From contig DATLRV010000002.1 in assembly GCA_035534455.1 (NCBI GenBank), forward strand, positions 1-64,000: a DNA stretch of 64,000 bases, written 5' to 3'. Shown here one piece after another: positions 32,942 to 42,228 of this stretch (the stretch's first letter is position 1; each line of letters begins with the position of its first letter). Made by a program: the position numbers and the translations under genes. Source of the stretch: JAJYVT01 sp035534455. GTDB taxonomy: Bacteria; Actinomycetota; Acidimicrobiia; Acidimicrobiales; RAAP-2. The notes under the pieces were generated by a model. The model was not told the origin of the DNA. It saw only the letters and a list, made by a program, of their open reading frames with translations, and made no database searches.

Positions 32942-34368
32942 GGTGCACCTCCCGTGCCCGTCGTGCGCGCGGGAACGTCGATGCCGGAGAACGGCGCCCG
33001 GGGGACGAACCGCCCGTGACCCTCGCGGCCGGTGAACGCGCCGCGCTCGACGACGACCTCGCCGCGCGAGACGACCACGTCGACCCCGCCCGTGACCGCG
33101 GTCCCCTCGTACGCCGAGTAGTCGACGGCCATGTGGTGGTCGCGGGCCGACAGCGTGTGGCTGCGGCGCGGGTCGTAGACGACGAGGTCGGCGTCGGCGC
33201 CCGGGAGGAGCGACCCCTTCTTCGGGTAGAGCCCGAAGAGGCGCGCGGGCGCGGTCGAGGTGAGCTCCACCCACCGGGTGAGCGTGATCCTCTTGTCGAC
33301 GACCCCTTGGTAGACGAGGTCCATCCGGTGCTCCACCCCGGGCAGCCCGTTCGGGATCTTCGAGAAGTCCCCGCGCCCGAGCACCTTCTGGTCCTTCATG
33401 CAGAACGGGCAGTGGTCGGTGGAGACGACGGACAGGTCGTCGGTGCCGAGCCCGCGCCAGAGCGCCTCGTGGTGCGCGCGCGCACGGATCGGCGGCGAGC
33501 ACACGTACTTGGCCCCCTCGAGGTCCGGTGCGGCCATGAGGGACTCGTCGAGGAACAGGTACTGCGGGCAGGTCTCCGCGAACACCGGCCTTCCCGCGTC
33601 GCGCGCGGCGGCGACCTCCGCCAGGGCCTCCATGGCCGACAGGTGGACGATGTAGAGCGGGCAGTCCGCCACACCGGCGAGCACGATCGCACGGTGCGTC
33701 GCCTCGCCCTCGAGCGCGGGGGGCCTCGTCTCGCCGTGCATCTTCGGGTCGCCCCTGCCCGCGGCGAGCGCCTGGGCGACGAGCACGTCGATCGCGATGC
33801 CGTTCTCGGCGTGCATCATGACGACGGCGCCCGTCTCCGACGCCGACTGCATCGCCCGGAGGATCTTGCCGTCGTCGGAGTAGAAGACGCCCGGGTACGC
33901 CATGAACAGCTTGAAGCTGCTCACGCCGTCGGCCACGAGCCCGTGCATCTCCTTCAAGACCGCGTCGTTCACGTCCGACAGGATCATGTGGAAGCCGAAG
34001 TCGACGGCGCAGTGGCCGGTCGCCCGCGCCATCCAGGTCTCGAGCCCCTCGCGCGCCGGCGCGCCGCGCGGCTGGATGGCGAAGTCGACGATGGTCGTCG
34101 TCCCCCCATGGGCCGCGGCACGCGTGCCGGTGAAGAACGTGTCGGCGGAGAAGGTGCCGCCGAAGGGCATCTCCATGTGGGTGTGGGCGTCGATGCCGCC
34201 GGGCACCACGAGCTTGCCCGTGGCGTCGATCCTCCGGGTGTCCGCCGGGGCGGGGCCGCGCCCCGGGGCGAGCAGGGCCTCGATGCGCTCGCCGTCCACG
34301 AGCACGTCGGCGGCGACCGCACCGGACGCGGTCACGACGGTCCCGCCGCCGACGAGGAGCCGGCTCAC
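32938..34368 (-). CDS. hydA: Dihydropyrimidinase
   Basis: A 476-residue amidohydrolase that opens 5,6-dihydrouracil or dihydrothymine to N-carbamoyl-beta-amino acids. Metal-binding residues are visible: GGIDAHTHMEMPFGG, the carboxylated Lys region SSFKLFMAYPG, MMHAENG, YIVHLSA and VSTDHCPFCMKDQK. The C-terminal part returns a strand TLSARDHHMAVDYSAYEG typical of D-hydantoinases. GTG 34368 overlaps the stop of the upstream ureidopropionase gene (GTGA), and its own stop overlaps the F420 enzyme gene, so expression is tightly coupled. Confidence 0.93.
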   Translation of the reverse strand: MSRLLVGGGTVVTASGAVAADVLVDGERIEALLAPGRGPAPADTRRIDATGKLVVPGGIDAHTHMEMPFGGTFSADTFFTGTRAAAHGGTTTIVDFAIQPRGAPAREGLETWMARATGHCAVDFGFHMILSDVNDAVLKEMHGLVADGVSSFKLFMAYPGVFYSDDGKILRAMQSASETGAVVMMHAENGIAIDVLVAQALAAGRGDPKMHGETRPPALEGEATHRAIVLAGVADCPLYIVHLSAMEALAEVAAARDAGRPVFAETCPQYLFLDESLMAAPDLEGAKYVCSPPIRARAHHEALWRGLGTDDLSVVSTDHCPFCMKDQKVLGRGDFSKIPNGLPGVEHRMDLVYQGVVDKRITLTRWVELTSTAPARLFGLYPKKGSLLPGADADLVVYDPRRSHTLSARDHHMAVDYSAYEGTAVTGGVDVVVSRGEVVVERGAFTGREGHGRFVPRAPFSGIDVPARTTGTGGAP

Positions 34369-35204
34369 GGTGCCACGAGGGGCCCGTACGCGTCGGGGCG
34401 ACGGTCGCGGTAGAAGGCCCACTGCTGGCGTACCTCCTCGAGCATCCCCATGTCGAGGTCGCGCACCAGCACCTCGTCGTCGGTGCCGGACGCCGCCTCG
34501 CCGACCAGCTGCCCGCGCGGGTCGCAGAAATAGGAGCTGCCGTAGAAGTCGTCGTCACCGAGCGGCTCGATCCCGACCCGGTTGATCGCGCCCACGAAGT
34601 ACTCGTTGGCGACCGCCGCCGCCGGCTGCTCGAGGTTCCACAGGTAGGCGGACAGCCCGCGGCTCGTCGCCGACGGGTTGAAGACGATGCGCGCGCCGGC
34701 GAGCCCGAGCGCACGCCATCCCTCGGGGAAGTGGCGGTCGTAGCAGATGTAGACCCCGATGCGGCCGACCGCGGTGTCGAAGACCGGGAAGCCGAGGTTG
34801 CCCGGACGGAAGTAGTACTTCTCGAAGAACCCCTTCACCTGGGGGATGTGGTGCTTGCGGTACATGCCGAGGTTGCGGCCGTCGGCGTCGATCACGACCG
34901 CCGTGTTGTAGTAGACGCCGGGCTGCTCCTCCTCGTAGACGGGGGCCACGACCACCATCTCGGTCTCCCGCGCCAGCTCGGCGACCCGCTCGGTCGTCGG
35001 ACCGGGAACGGGCTCGGCGTACGCGTAGTGCTCGGGGTCCTGGACCTGGCAGAAGTAGGGGCCGTAGAAGAGCTCCTGGAAGCAGAGCACCCGCGCGCCC
35101 TGCGCCGCCGCCTTCCTCGCGAGCCCGAAGCTCGCGTCGATCATCGACTCCTTGTCGCCCGTCCACCGCGACTGGACCAGCGCGGCCCTCACCGTCTCCG
35201 CCAT
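34365..35204 (-). CDS. Beta-ureidopropionase-like nitrilase-superfamily amidohydrolase
   Basis: A 279-residue C-N hydrolase with the Glu-Lys-Cys triad: Glu in LCFQELFYGPYF, Lys in MYRKHHIPQ and Cys in VYICYDRHFPEGWRAL. The sequence FEKYYFRPGNLGFPVFDT fits N-carbamoylputrescine/N-carbamoyl-beta-alanine amidohydrolases. In this context it would release beta-alanine (or beta-aminoisobutyrate), CO2 and ammonia from the dihydropyrimidinase product. First gene of the three-gene operon; ATG 35204. Confidence 0.88.
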   Translation of the reverse strand: MAETVRAALVQSRWTGDKESMIDASFGLARKAAAQGARVLCFQELFYGPYFCQVQDPEHYAYAEPVPGPTTERVAELARETEMVVVAPVYEEEQPGVYYNTAVVIDADGRNLGMYRKHHIPQVKGFFEKYYFRPGNLGFPVFDTAVGRIGVYICYDRHFPEGWRALGLAGARIVFNPSATSRGLSAYLWNLEQPAAAVANEYFVGAINRVGIEPLGDDDFYGSSYFCDPRGQLVGEAASGTDDEVLVRDLDMGMLEEVRQQWAFYRDRRPDAYGPLVAP

Positions 35205-35333
35205 CTGCGCTCTCCTTCGTTGGCTCTACGCGGTGCGTGTGGGTCCAGCATTCACCGGTGCGCCGCCCCTGACAAGTGGTGGCGGCGCCGACCCTTCAGG
35301 GCGCGAAGCATCGGGTCGGATCGGGCCGCGCCA

Positions 35334-36311
35334 TCAGTACGCGAGCGGGTGCTTCGCCATCAGCGTCACGATGTCGAAGACGACCGTCGCCGCGGCGAGC
35401 GCGGTGACCTCCGCGTGGTCGTACGCGGGCGCCACCTCGACGACGTCGCCGCCGACGATCGCGATGCCGTCGAGCCCCCGCAGCAGGTGCAGGAGCTCCC
35501 GGCTCGTCACGCCTCCCATCTCAGGGGTGCCGGTTCCGGGCGCGAACGCGGGGTCGAGGACGTCGATGTCGACCGACAGGTACACGGGCGCGTCGCCGAC
35601 CCGGCGGCGCACCGAGGCGACGACCTCGTCGAGCCCCATCCGGTCGATGTCGCGCGCCCGGACGATCTGGAAGCCGAACCTGGCGTCCTCACGCAGGTCC
35701 AGCTCGTCGTAGATCGGCCCCCGGATCCCGACGTGGACGGAGCGCTCCTCGAGCAGCAGACCTTCTTCGAACGCCCGGCGGAACACCGTGCCGTGCGTGA
35801 TCGGGGATCCGAAATAGGTGTCCCACGTGTCGAGGTGGGCGTCGAAGTGCACGAGCGCGACCGGCCCGTGCCGCTCGTGCACCGCGCGCAGGAGCGGGAG
35901 CGCGATCGTGTGGTCCCCGCCGATGGTGACGAGACGCGAGTGGTTGGCGAGCAGCTCGTGGGCGTGATCGCGGATCTGCCCCATCGCCGCTGTCAGCTGG
36001 AACGGGTTCACCGGCACGTCCCCCGCGTCGACCACCTGCACCCGCCGCAGCGGGGAGAGCCCGAGGTCCGGGTGGTAGGCAGGCCGGATGTTACGCGACG
36101 CGGTGCGCACCGCGATCGGGCCGAAGCGTGCGCCCGGCCGGAACGACGTCCCCCCGTCGAAGGGCGCGCCGAGGACGGCCACGTCGTAGTCGTGGCACTC
36201 GTCGATGGTCGGGAGGCGGACGAACGTCGCCGCCCCCGCGAACCGCGGCACGGTCGTCCCGGCGACGGGCTCGACGATGCCCTTTCGCGCTCGGTCGGTC
36301 CCCTCGTTCAT
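35334..36311 (-). CDS. Agmatinase-family ureohydrolase
   Basis: A 325-residue binuclear-manganese ureohydrolase. Metal motifs: VTIGGDHTIALPLLRAV, LVHFDAHLDTWD and SVDIDVLDPAFAPGTGTPEM. N-terminal GAPFDGGTSFRPGARFGP is also conserved. The family cleaves agmatine, guanidinobutyrate or related guanidino compounds to urea and an amine; the exact substrate cannot be told. ATG 36311 follows GAGGAGTGACG. It lies 97 bases after the deacetylase stop and may share the codBA operon transcript. No urease genes are in the window. Confidence 0.9.
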   Translation of the reverse strand: MNEGTDRARKGIVEPVAGTTVPRFAGAATFVRLPTIDECHDYDVAVLGAPFDGGTSFRPGARFGPIAVRTASRNIRPAYHPDLGLSPLRRVQVVDAGDVPVNPFQLTAAMGQIRDHAHELLANHSRLVTIGGDHTIALPLLRAVHERHGPVALVHFDAHLDTWDTYFGSPITHGTVFRRAFEEGLLLEERSVHVGIRGPIYDELDLREDARFGFQIVRARDIDRMGLDEVVASVRRRVGDAPVYLSVDIDVLDPAFAPGTGTPEMGGVTSRELLHLLRGLDGIAIVGGDVVEVAPAYDHAEVTALAAATVVFDIVTLMAKHPLAY

Positions 36312-36408
36312 GTTCGTCACTCCTCGGTTGCAGGTCGCGCTGGTGTCGTGCAGGTCGTGGTCGGGGATGCCGCAGGGCACCCTGGGAGGCGCCGTGCGGC
36401 AGCCGGCG

Positions 36409-37311
36409 TCATCCCCGGCCATCCTCGAGCGACGGCGTGGGGAAGGTCCGGGCATCCAGCCCCAGCTCCCGGGTATGCGCAGCGATCTCGCCGAGGGTGG
36501 CCACCCACATGCCCTCCATCGACGTCATCCTCTCGAGCAGGCGCTCGAGTGCCGCGAGCCGGGACGGCCGCCCCGAGAGGAAGGGGTGGTTCGTGAGGAC
36601 GAAGCAGCAGCCCTCCGCTGCGTACGCGTCCAGCTCGAGCGACCACATCTCGAGCACCTTCTGCGGGCTCTCGATGAGACCGCTGCCCGTGATGCCCGGC
36701 ACGAACGCGTACTGCTCCCAGTCGTCGAGCGCCCAGTGCACGGGGATCTCCACGATGTCACGGGCGCCCGGCCCACCGTGCTCCGCCAGGATGTACGGCA
36801 CGTCGCAGTCCATCATCGAGCTGTCGTAGAGGAAGTCGCGGTCGAGGAGCAGCCCCGGCGTGTGCACGTTCAGCTCCCACAGCGGTGCGCGGTAGCCCAA
36901 CGGGCGGACGCCGGCGACCGCGTCGAGCGCCGCGAGCCCCCGGTCGATCATGCGCGCCTCGGTGTCGCGGTCCATGCCGATCGTGGACTCGTGGCGGTAG
37001 CTGTGGTGGGCGACCTCGTGACCGGCCTCCACGATGCGCGCGAGCACGGAGGGGTACCGCTCGGCCGTGAAGCCCGGGACGAAGAACGTCGCGCGCACCC
37101 GGTGGCGCTCGAGGAGACGGAGGATGCGCGGCACACCGGTGAGCGGGCCGTACGCCTGGTGGGACATGACGGTGAGCCGTCCGACGCTCTGCGGGTCCGC
37201 GGAGAGCACGGCGGACTCCGCGTCCACGTCGAAGGTGAGCGCGGCGGCGGCCGTCTTGCCCTGCGGCCAGCGCACCGGGACGGGAGCTGCGGTGGCGTCC
37301 TCGCGGGTCAT
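36409..37311 (-). CDS. Polysaccharide deacetylase / PuuE-allantoinase-like protein
   Basis: A 300-residue NodB-fold protein: LTFDVDAESAV (catalytic Asp pair), ATFFVPGFTAERYPSV, then HEVAHHSYRHEST (His-x3-His), YRAPLWELNV and VLTNHPFLSGRP. The longer, cytosolic form with no signal peptide is the type found next to purine or hydantoin degradation genes (PuuE-like). Here it could hydrolyse a ureido or amide intermediate rather than a polysaccharide. ATG 37311 overlaps the stop of the cytosine deaminase gene (ATGA). Confidence 0.85.
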   Translation of the reverse strand: MTREDATAAPVPVRWPQGKTAAAALTFDVDAESAVLSADPQSVGRLTVMSHQAYGPLTGVPRILRLLERHRVRATFFVPGFTAERYPSVLARIVEAGHEVAHHSYRHESTIGMDRDTEARMIDRGLAALDAVAGVRPLGYRAPLWELNVHTPGLLLDRDFLYDSSMMDCDVPYILAEHGGPGARDIVEIPVHWALDDWEQYAFVPGITGSGLIESPQKVLEMWSLELDAYAAEGCCFVLTNHPFLSGRPSRLAALERLLERMTSMEGMWVATLGEIAAHTRELGLDARTFPTPSLEDGRG

Positions 37312-38792
37312 CGCTCGCCTGCCCCGTCGGCGGCCTGCGGCCCCACCACCGGCCCCCGCCGCCAGGTGGCGCCCTCGGCGTCGCACGCCCGGACGAAGTC
37401 GACCTCCTCTGTGTGCCCGGTGCCTCCGGTGTGCTCGGTGCCTCCGGTGTGCTCGGTGCCGTCGGGCACCCGCGCAGGCCACCGGAGCCTGGCGGCGGAC
37501 GGATCGCGCTGCGCGACGATCCTCCCGCGCGAGACGACGACCGAGGGGCGGACGAGCCGGCGCACGACGTCCGCGGGATCCGAGGCGGCGAGCAGGAGAA
37601 AGTTGGCCGGTGCCCCGCGCCGCACGCCGTAGTCCTCGCCGAGTGCGAGCACCCTCGCGGCCCGGTCGGTCACCATGCGGTGGCACTGCACGACCTCCGC
37701 GGGCGCCATGAGCTGGGTCGCGTGCGCGCCGACGTGCGCCACGAGCACGGGGTCGGCCGTCCCGAGCGGGTACCACGGGTCCATGACGTCGTCGTGGCCG
37801 AACGCGACGTTGATCCCGGCGGCGAGCAGCTCCTTCACCTGGGTGAGGCCGCGCCGCTTGGGGTAGCCGTCGAACCGGCCCTGGAGGTGGAGGTTGACGA
37901 GCGGGTTGCAGACGAGGTTCACGCCGGATCGCAGGAGGATCCGGTGCAGTTTGTAGCTGTACGCCGGGTTGTACGAGCCCATCGCGGTCGTGTGGCTCGC
38001 GGTGACGCGGTCGCGCAGCCCGCTGCGCAGCGCGTGGGTGGCAAGCACCTCGGAGAACCTCGACTGCTCGTCGTCGATCTCGTCGCAGTGGACGTCGACG
38101 AGCAGCCCGTGGCGCACCGCGACCTCGACGGCGATCTCGAGGGAGCGGATCCCGTCCTCACGGGTGTCCTCGAAGTGCGGGATGGCGCCGATCGCGTCGA
38201 CGCCGCGGCGCGCGGCCTCCTCGAGCAGCCCCTCGCCACCGGGAAACGAGCAGATGCCCTCCTGTGGGAAGGCGACGAGCTGCAGATCGAGGACGTCGCG
38301 CACCTCCTCGCGCAGCTCGAGCAGCGCGTCGAGTGCGACGAGGCCGGGGTCGGTGACGTCGACGTGGCTGCGCACGTGGAGCACGCCGTTCGCGACGTAC
38401 CAGCGGAGCACCTCGGAGACCCGGTCGTGGACGTCACGGCGCGAGAGCCCGGGCTTGCGCTCCGCCCAGCAGGCGATGCCCTCCCAGAGGGTGCCGCTCT
38501 CGTTCCAGCGGGGCTCGCCCGCCGTGAGGACGCTGTCGAGGTGGACGTGCGGCTCCACGTAGGGCGCAGCGACGAGGCACCCGCGCGCGTCGACGACTCG
38601 GCGCGCCTCCGGCGGCTCGTCGGCCGCCGGCACGATGTCGGCGATCGTCGCGCCCTGCACGTGGACGTCCACCGTCTGGGCGCCGCCGGCGGGAAGGGCG
38701 GCGCCGGGCGCGCCGGCGTCGGCGACCGCTGCGAGGCGCGCCCCGCGCACGAGCAGATCGAGCACCCGACCGTCCACCGACGTGCGCAGCAT
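37308..38792 (-). CDS. codA: Cytosine deaminase-family amidohydrolase
   Basis: A 494-residue metal-dependent deaminase. Motifs: EPHVHLDSVLTAGEP, LVDVHCDEIDDEQSRF, VTASHTTAMGSY and INVAFGHDDVMDPWYPLGT, as in CodA enzymes (His-x-His, then His, His-Glu and Asp metal ligands). It would turn cytosine to uracil plus ammonia. The C-terminus contains an (E/G)HTGGT repeat encoded by three 18-bp tandem units (37411-37464) and a tail longer than usual. Its start overlaps the permease stop (TGATG). Confidence 0.88.
   Translation of the reverse strand: MLRTSVDGRVLDLLVRGARLAAVADAGAPGAALPAGGAQTVDVHVQGATIADIVPAADEPPEARRVVDARGCLVAAPYVEPHVHLDSVLTAGEPRWNESGTLWEGIACWAERKPGLSRRDVHDRVSEVLRWYVANGVLHVRSHVDVTDPGLVALDALLELREEVRDVLDLQLVAFPQEGICSFPGGEGLLEEAARRGVDAIGAIPHFEDTREDGIRSLEIAVEVAVRHGLLVDVHCDEIDDEQSRFSEVLATHALRSGLRDRVTASHTTAMGSYNPAYSYKLHRILLRSGVNLVCNPLVNLHLQGRFDGYPKRRGLTQVKELLAAGINVAFGHDDVMDPWYPLGTADPVLVAHVGAHATQLMAPAEVVQCHRMVTDRAARVLALGEDYGVRRGAPANFLLLAASDPADVVRRLVRPSVVVSRGRIVAQRDPSAARLRWPARVPDGTEHTGGTEHTGGTGHTEEVDFVRACDAEGATWRRGPVVGPQAADGAGER
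37411..37464. repeat. Three 18-bp tandem units within codA
   Basis: GTGTGCTCGGTGCCTCCG and close variants occur three times in phase (37411-37428, 37429-37446, 37447-37464), adding a Thr-Glu-His-Thr-Gly-Gly repeat near the end of the deaminase. The unit length keeps the frame open. Confidence 0.9.
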
Positions 38793-40243
38793 CAGGCGTC
38801 GGAAGGCACGGGCACCGGCTCGCCGGCCCCGGGTGCACCGACCTGCTCGGCGGTCCGCCGGCCGGTGGAGACCTCCCGGACGGAGCCGGTCTCGACGATG
38901 CGGATCACGGAGTAGACGGCGCCGCCCACCACGAAGCCGACGTAGAAGGCGATGTCCCCGCCGTGCAGCCAGCCCGAGGTGGCGGGCCCGACGAACAGTG
39001 TGGTGTTCATGAACGGCACCGCGGCGCCGAATCCCACGAGGAGCGCGACGAGCGCCTCCCAGCCCGAGGCCAGCCGCCCGAAGTCCGTGATCTTGGTCGC
39101 GTCGACCCGGCCGCGGTTGCGCCACCAGTGGACCATCTGCACCGCGGCGAACGGTGGAACCCAGTAGGTGACGAACAACAGGACGTTCTCGAACTTCGTC
39201 GTGAGGTTGCCCGTGTTGAGCCACATCGTGAGGCCGAACGCGAGCGCGGTCACGACCACCGCCACGTAGGGACGCTTGATCCTCGCCCCCGCCGCCTGCA
39301 GGGCGAGTGACCCCGAGTAGTCGTTCATCCCGTTCACCGAGACGGTCCCGATCCAGATCGCCACGAGCGCCAGGCCGCCGAGGAAGCCGCCGCCCATCAG
39401 CCTCTGGATGCCTCCCGAGGTGCTCGACGCCACCTGCGACGCGGCGGCCACACCGAGGATCTCGATCCAGATGGACGAGAGCGACACGCCGAGCAGGCTC
39501 AGGACGAAAATTCCCGCGCGCGAGGCGTCCGGCTTCATGTACCGGCTGTAGTCGGAAGCGTACGCGCCCCAAGAGATGACGAAGCTCGCGGCGAGCGTCA
39601 CCATCAGGATGAAGCCGCCCACGAGCGACGCGCCGTGCGCGCTCGCTGCCGCGTGGAAGTTCCCGACCGACGCGACCTTCACGGTCACCGCGACGAACAT
39701 CGCGCCGAGCACGATGGACATCCACTTCTGGAACACGTGCATCATCTCGTAGCCGAAGAGGCCGAGCAGCCCCTGCATCGCGAGCACGACGAGCAGCCCG
39801 ACCCAGAACGGCACGTGGATCAGGATGTGCACGGCCTCCGCGCCGAAGATCGCGTTGATCGCGTCCCACGCGATCGTGGACAGCCACTGCAGGACGCCGG
39901 GCAGCACGATCGACTTCCCGAAGGAGAGGCGCCCGAGCGGCAGCTGGCCGGCGCCCGACTTCGGGCCGAACGTGCCGAGCACCGCTACCAGCAGGCCACC
40001 GAGCAGGGTCCCGAAGACGATCGCCGCGACCCCGAGCCCGAACCCGACACCCACGAATGTGGCGGTCGCCAGCGTCCCGATGAAGAAGGCGGCCGGTACC
40101 AGGTTGGGGGTGAACCACACGGTGAAGACCCGGTGGAGCCGCCCGTAGCGCTCGGCGACGGGGATCGGCGCCATGCCGTGCATCTCGAGGGTGGTGTGGC
40201 CCTCGTAGCGCGGGCGGTTGCCCTCGTAGATCTCGGTCGACAT
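38792..40243 (-). CDS. codB: Cytosine/purine/uracil permease (NCS1 family)
   Basis: A 483-residue transporter with about 12 membrane helices. Typical NCS1 regions: an acidic N-terminus, TVWFTPNLVPAAFFIGTLA, FGPKSGAGQLPLGRLSFG, SWGAYASDYSRYMKP, VNGMNDYSGSLALQ and TYWVPPFAAVQMVHWWRNRG. It should import cytosine or allantoin-like substrates by Na+ or H+ symport. ATG 40243 follows GGGGGAGGAGC. It is the first gene of a coupled set (permease, deaminase, deacetylase), and its leader contains two strong hairpins. Confidence 0.93.
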   Translation of the reverse strand: MSTEIYEGNRPRYEGHTTLEMHGMAPIPVAERYGRLHRVFTVWFTPNLVPAAFFIGTLATATFVGVGFGLGVAAIVFGTLLGGLLVAVLGTFGPKSGAGQLPLGRLSFGKSIVLPGVLQWLSTIAWDAINAIFGAEAVHILIHVPFWVGLLVVLAMQGLLGLFGYEMMHVFQKWMSIVLGAMFVAVTVKVASVGNFHAAASAHGASLVGGFILMVTLAASFVISWGAYASDYSRYMKPDASRAGIFVLSLLGVSLSSIWIEILGVAAASQVASSTSGGIQRLMGGGFLGGLALVAIWIGTVSVNGMNDYSGSLALQAAGARIKRPYVAVVVTALAFGLTMWLNTGNLTTKFENVLLFVTYWVPPFAAVQMVHWWRNRGRVDATKITDFGRLASGWEALVALLVGFGAAVPFMNTTLFVGPATSGWLHGGDIAFYVGFVVGGAVYSVIRIVETGSVREVSTGRRTAEQVGAPGAGEPVPVPSDA

Positions 40244-40260
40244 GGCGGCCGCTCCTCCCC

Positions 40261-40317
40261 CGCAGCCTGCTCCGCAGGTGCGGCTGTCGTGCCTCGGCTC
40301 CCGGGCGTTCCGCCCGG
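40261..40317 (-). promoter_or_regulatory. Two strong hairpins in the 5' leader of the codB operon
   Basis: In the transcript, the first hairpin pairs CCGGGCG with CGCCCGG around a GAA loop (40301-40317, perfect seven-base-pair stem). The second pairs CCTGC with GCAGG around GGA (40266-40278), with four more pairs (CGCA/TGCG) beyond a bulged G (40261-40282). The second ends a few bases before the ribosome site. The GAA and GGA loops are similar. They may control translation or mRNA stability. The 40244-40646 gap also holds the divergent decarboxylase promoter; no convincing gene is seen in it. Confidence 0.45.
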
Positions 40318-40646
40318 CTCACCAGCCCCCGCTGCGAGGCGACTGGGCGGATCATAAAGAAGCGCGCGCCCGGGGTGAGCGACCCCGTACGGTTCGCGAC
40401 GCGCGTGGCCGAGGCGCCGAGAGAGGCCCGCTTCGCGCTCGGCGTCGCCGCCCGGCGCGGCGCGGGGCGCCGTGCAGTGCGGCGAGAAGGGGCGGATCCC
40501 CGCGTTCGGGGACCCGCGAGCCGCCCGGGCGCTGGTGGACGAGGTCCTCGGCCGGGTGGTCAAGCGCTGCGACGAAGGGCCACCTGACGACGGCGTCGGC
40601 TGCCGCCGGTTCGAGCGGCGACCCGTCCGCGCGCGAGCATCGGTCC

Positions 40647-42194
40647 GTGGACGACCCGAGCTCCCCCGCCGGCGCGCGCTCGTACGACGGCCCCGGCTTC
40701 GGGTGGCACCCGGAGCCCCGGCTCTTCGACCTCGCGGCCGACGGGGCGCGCACGGCGCTCGACGAGCTCGGCGCGGAGGCGTGGGCCCTCTGCCTCGACT
40801 ACCTCTACGACGAGGCGCTCGTGCGGCCCGTCGGGCCGGACTCCTACCAGGACCTGCGGCGGCGCTTCTTCGGCCCCTCGATGGTGCCCGGACCCGCGCC
40901 GGCGACCCCGGCGCCCTCCGCCGAGATCCTCGCCGAGGTCCGCCGTCGCGTGGTTCCCTACCTCTACAACGCGTACCACCCCGGATCGTTCTCGTACTTC
41001 ACGCCGCCCCCGCTGCCGATGTCCGTGGTCGGTGAGCTGCTCGCCCAGGTCTTCCACCAGGGGATCGACGTCTTCCACTCCGGGCCGGTCGGCGCGCTCG
41101 TGGAAGAGGAGGTCACGAGGTGGCTCTGCGACCTCGTCGGCGCCGGCCCCGACAGCTGGGGCGTGCTCACCTCGGGCGGGGTGATGGCGAACGTCATGGC
41201 GATGACGGTCGTCCGTGACCGCCACCTCGCCCGGCTCCTCGGGTCGGACGGCCCGCCGCGCGGACGGGCCCTCGAGCGCGCGCGGGTGTACGTCTCGGAC
41301 CAAGCCCATTTCTCGATCGCCCGCGCCCTCGACATGCTCGGCTTCCCGCCTGCATCCCTCGTGGTGCTCGACAGCGACGAGCGGTTCCGGTTACAGGCCG
41401 ATCCGGTCGCGCGACGGGTCGCCGAGGACCGCGCGGCGGGCCTCGTGCCGTGCTGCATCGCCGCGGTCTGCGGTACGACCAACACCGGCTCGGTGGACGA
41501 TGTCCCCGGCCTCGCCGAGCTCGCGCGCCGCGAGGACCTCTGGCTGCACGTCGACGCCGCGTACGGCGGGGCGGCGCGGCTCTCCCCGCGCGACGCGGCG
41601 CGCGTACCGGGCCTCGAGCTCGCGGACTCGGTCACCGTGGACCCGCACAAGTGGCTCTTCCAGGCCTACGACATCGGCGGGCTCGTCGTGCGACGCCGCG
41701 AGGACCTCCACGGCACCTTCGACCGGTCGCCCGAGTACTACCGGTCGGCCGTCCCCGGGACCGAGCCGCTCAACTGGCTCGAATATTCGATGGAGGGGAC
41801 GCGCCGGTTCCGCGCGCTCAAGCTGTGGACCTCCTGGAAGCACCTGGGCAGCGAGGGCTTCGCGCGCCTCGTCGAGCGCGACGACGACGTGGCGGCCTTC
41901 CTCGCCGCGGCGATCGACGCGGCGGATGACTTCGACATGGCGGTGCCCGAGCCCGAGCTCTCCATCGTGTGCTTCCGGCACCTCGTGCCTGGCATGTCGG
42001 GGGCCGAGCTCGACGCCCACCAGGACCGCCTCCAGCGCGCCCTCGAGGTCTCCGGCGAGGCCTGGGTCTCGACCACGAGGCTGCGGGGCCGGACGTACCT
42101 GCGCGCCGGCGTGGTCAACTGGCTCACCACCGAAGAGGACGCGCTCCGCCTTCTCGGGTCCCTCCGGCGCCTGGCGAGCCGCCCCGCCGCATAG
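40647..42194 (+). CDS. PLP-dependent group II amino acid decarboxylase
   Basis: A 515-residue PLP enzyme. HVDAAYGGAARLSP (Asp contacting the pyridine nitrogen) and SVTVDPHKWLFQAYDIGGL (Schiff-base Lys) are intact, and YLYNAYHPGSFSYFTPPP lies near the substrate site. It belongs to the aromatic L-amino acid/tyrosine/histidine/glutamate decarboxylase group; the substrate is uncertain. GTG 40647 gives a start ahead of the conserved DGPGFGWHPEPRLFD. It is the only rightward gene in this catabolic block, divergent from codB and convergent with the hut operon end. Confidence 0.88.
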   Translation: MDDPSSPAGARSYDGPGFGWHPEPRLFDLAADGARTALDELGAEAWALCLDYLYDEALVRPVGPDSYQDLRRRFFGPSMVPGPAPATPAPSAEILAEVRRRVVPYLYNAYHPGSFSYFTPPPLPMSVVGELLAQVFHQGIDVFHSGPVGALVEEEVTRWLCDLVGAGPDSWGVLTSGGVMANVMAMTVVRDRHLARLLGSDGPPRGRALERARVYVSDQAHFSIARALDMLGFPPASLVVLDSDERFRLQADPVARRVAEDRAAGLVPCCIAAVCGTTNTGSVDDVPGLAELARREDLWLHVDAAYGGAARLSPRDAARVPGLELADSVTVDPHKWLFQAYDIGGLVVRRREDLHGTFDRSPEYYRSAVPGTEPLNWLEYSMEGTRRFRALKLWTSWKHLGSEGFARLVERDDDVAAFLAAAIDAADDFDMAVPEPELSIVCFRHLVPGMSGAELDAHQDRLQRALEVSGEAWVSTTRLRGRTYLRAGVVNWLTTEEDALRLLGSLRRLASRPAA

Positions 42195-42228
42195 CGGCGT
42201 CGGGGCCCGGGCGTCCGACGGCGCCGCG

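Noticed and set aside
40261..40317. A guanidine-II riboswitch before codB
   Set aside because: That riboswitch needs two hairpins with ACGR loops. The loops here are GAA and GGA, so only a generic leader structure is claimed.
40375..40587. A 70-codon frame between codB and the decarboxylase
   Set aside because: Part of it and part of an overlapping frame look protein-like, but no single frame has a ribosome site and a coherent domain; it was left as non-coding.
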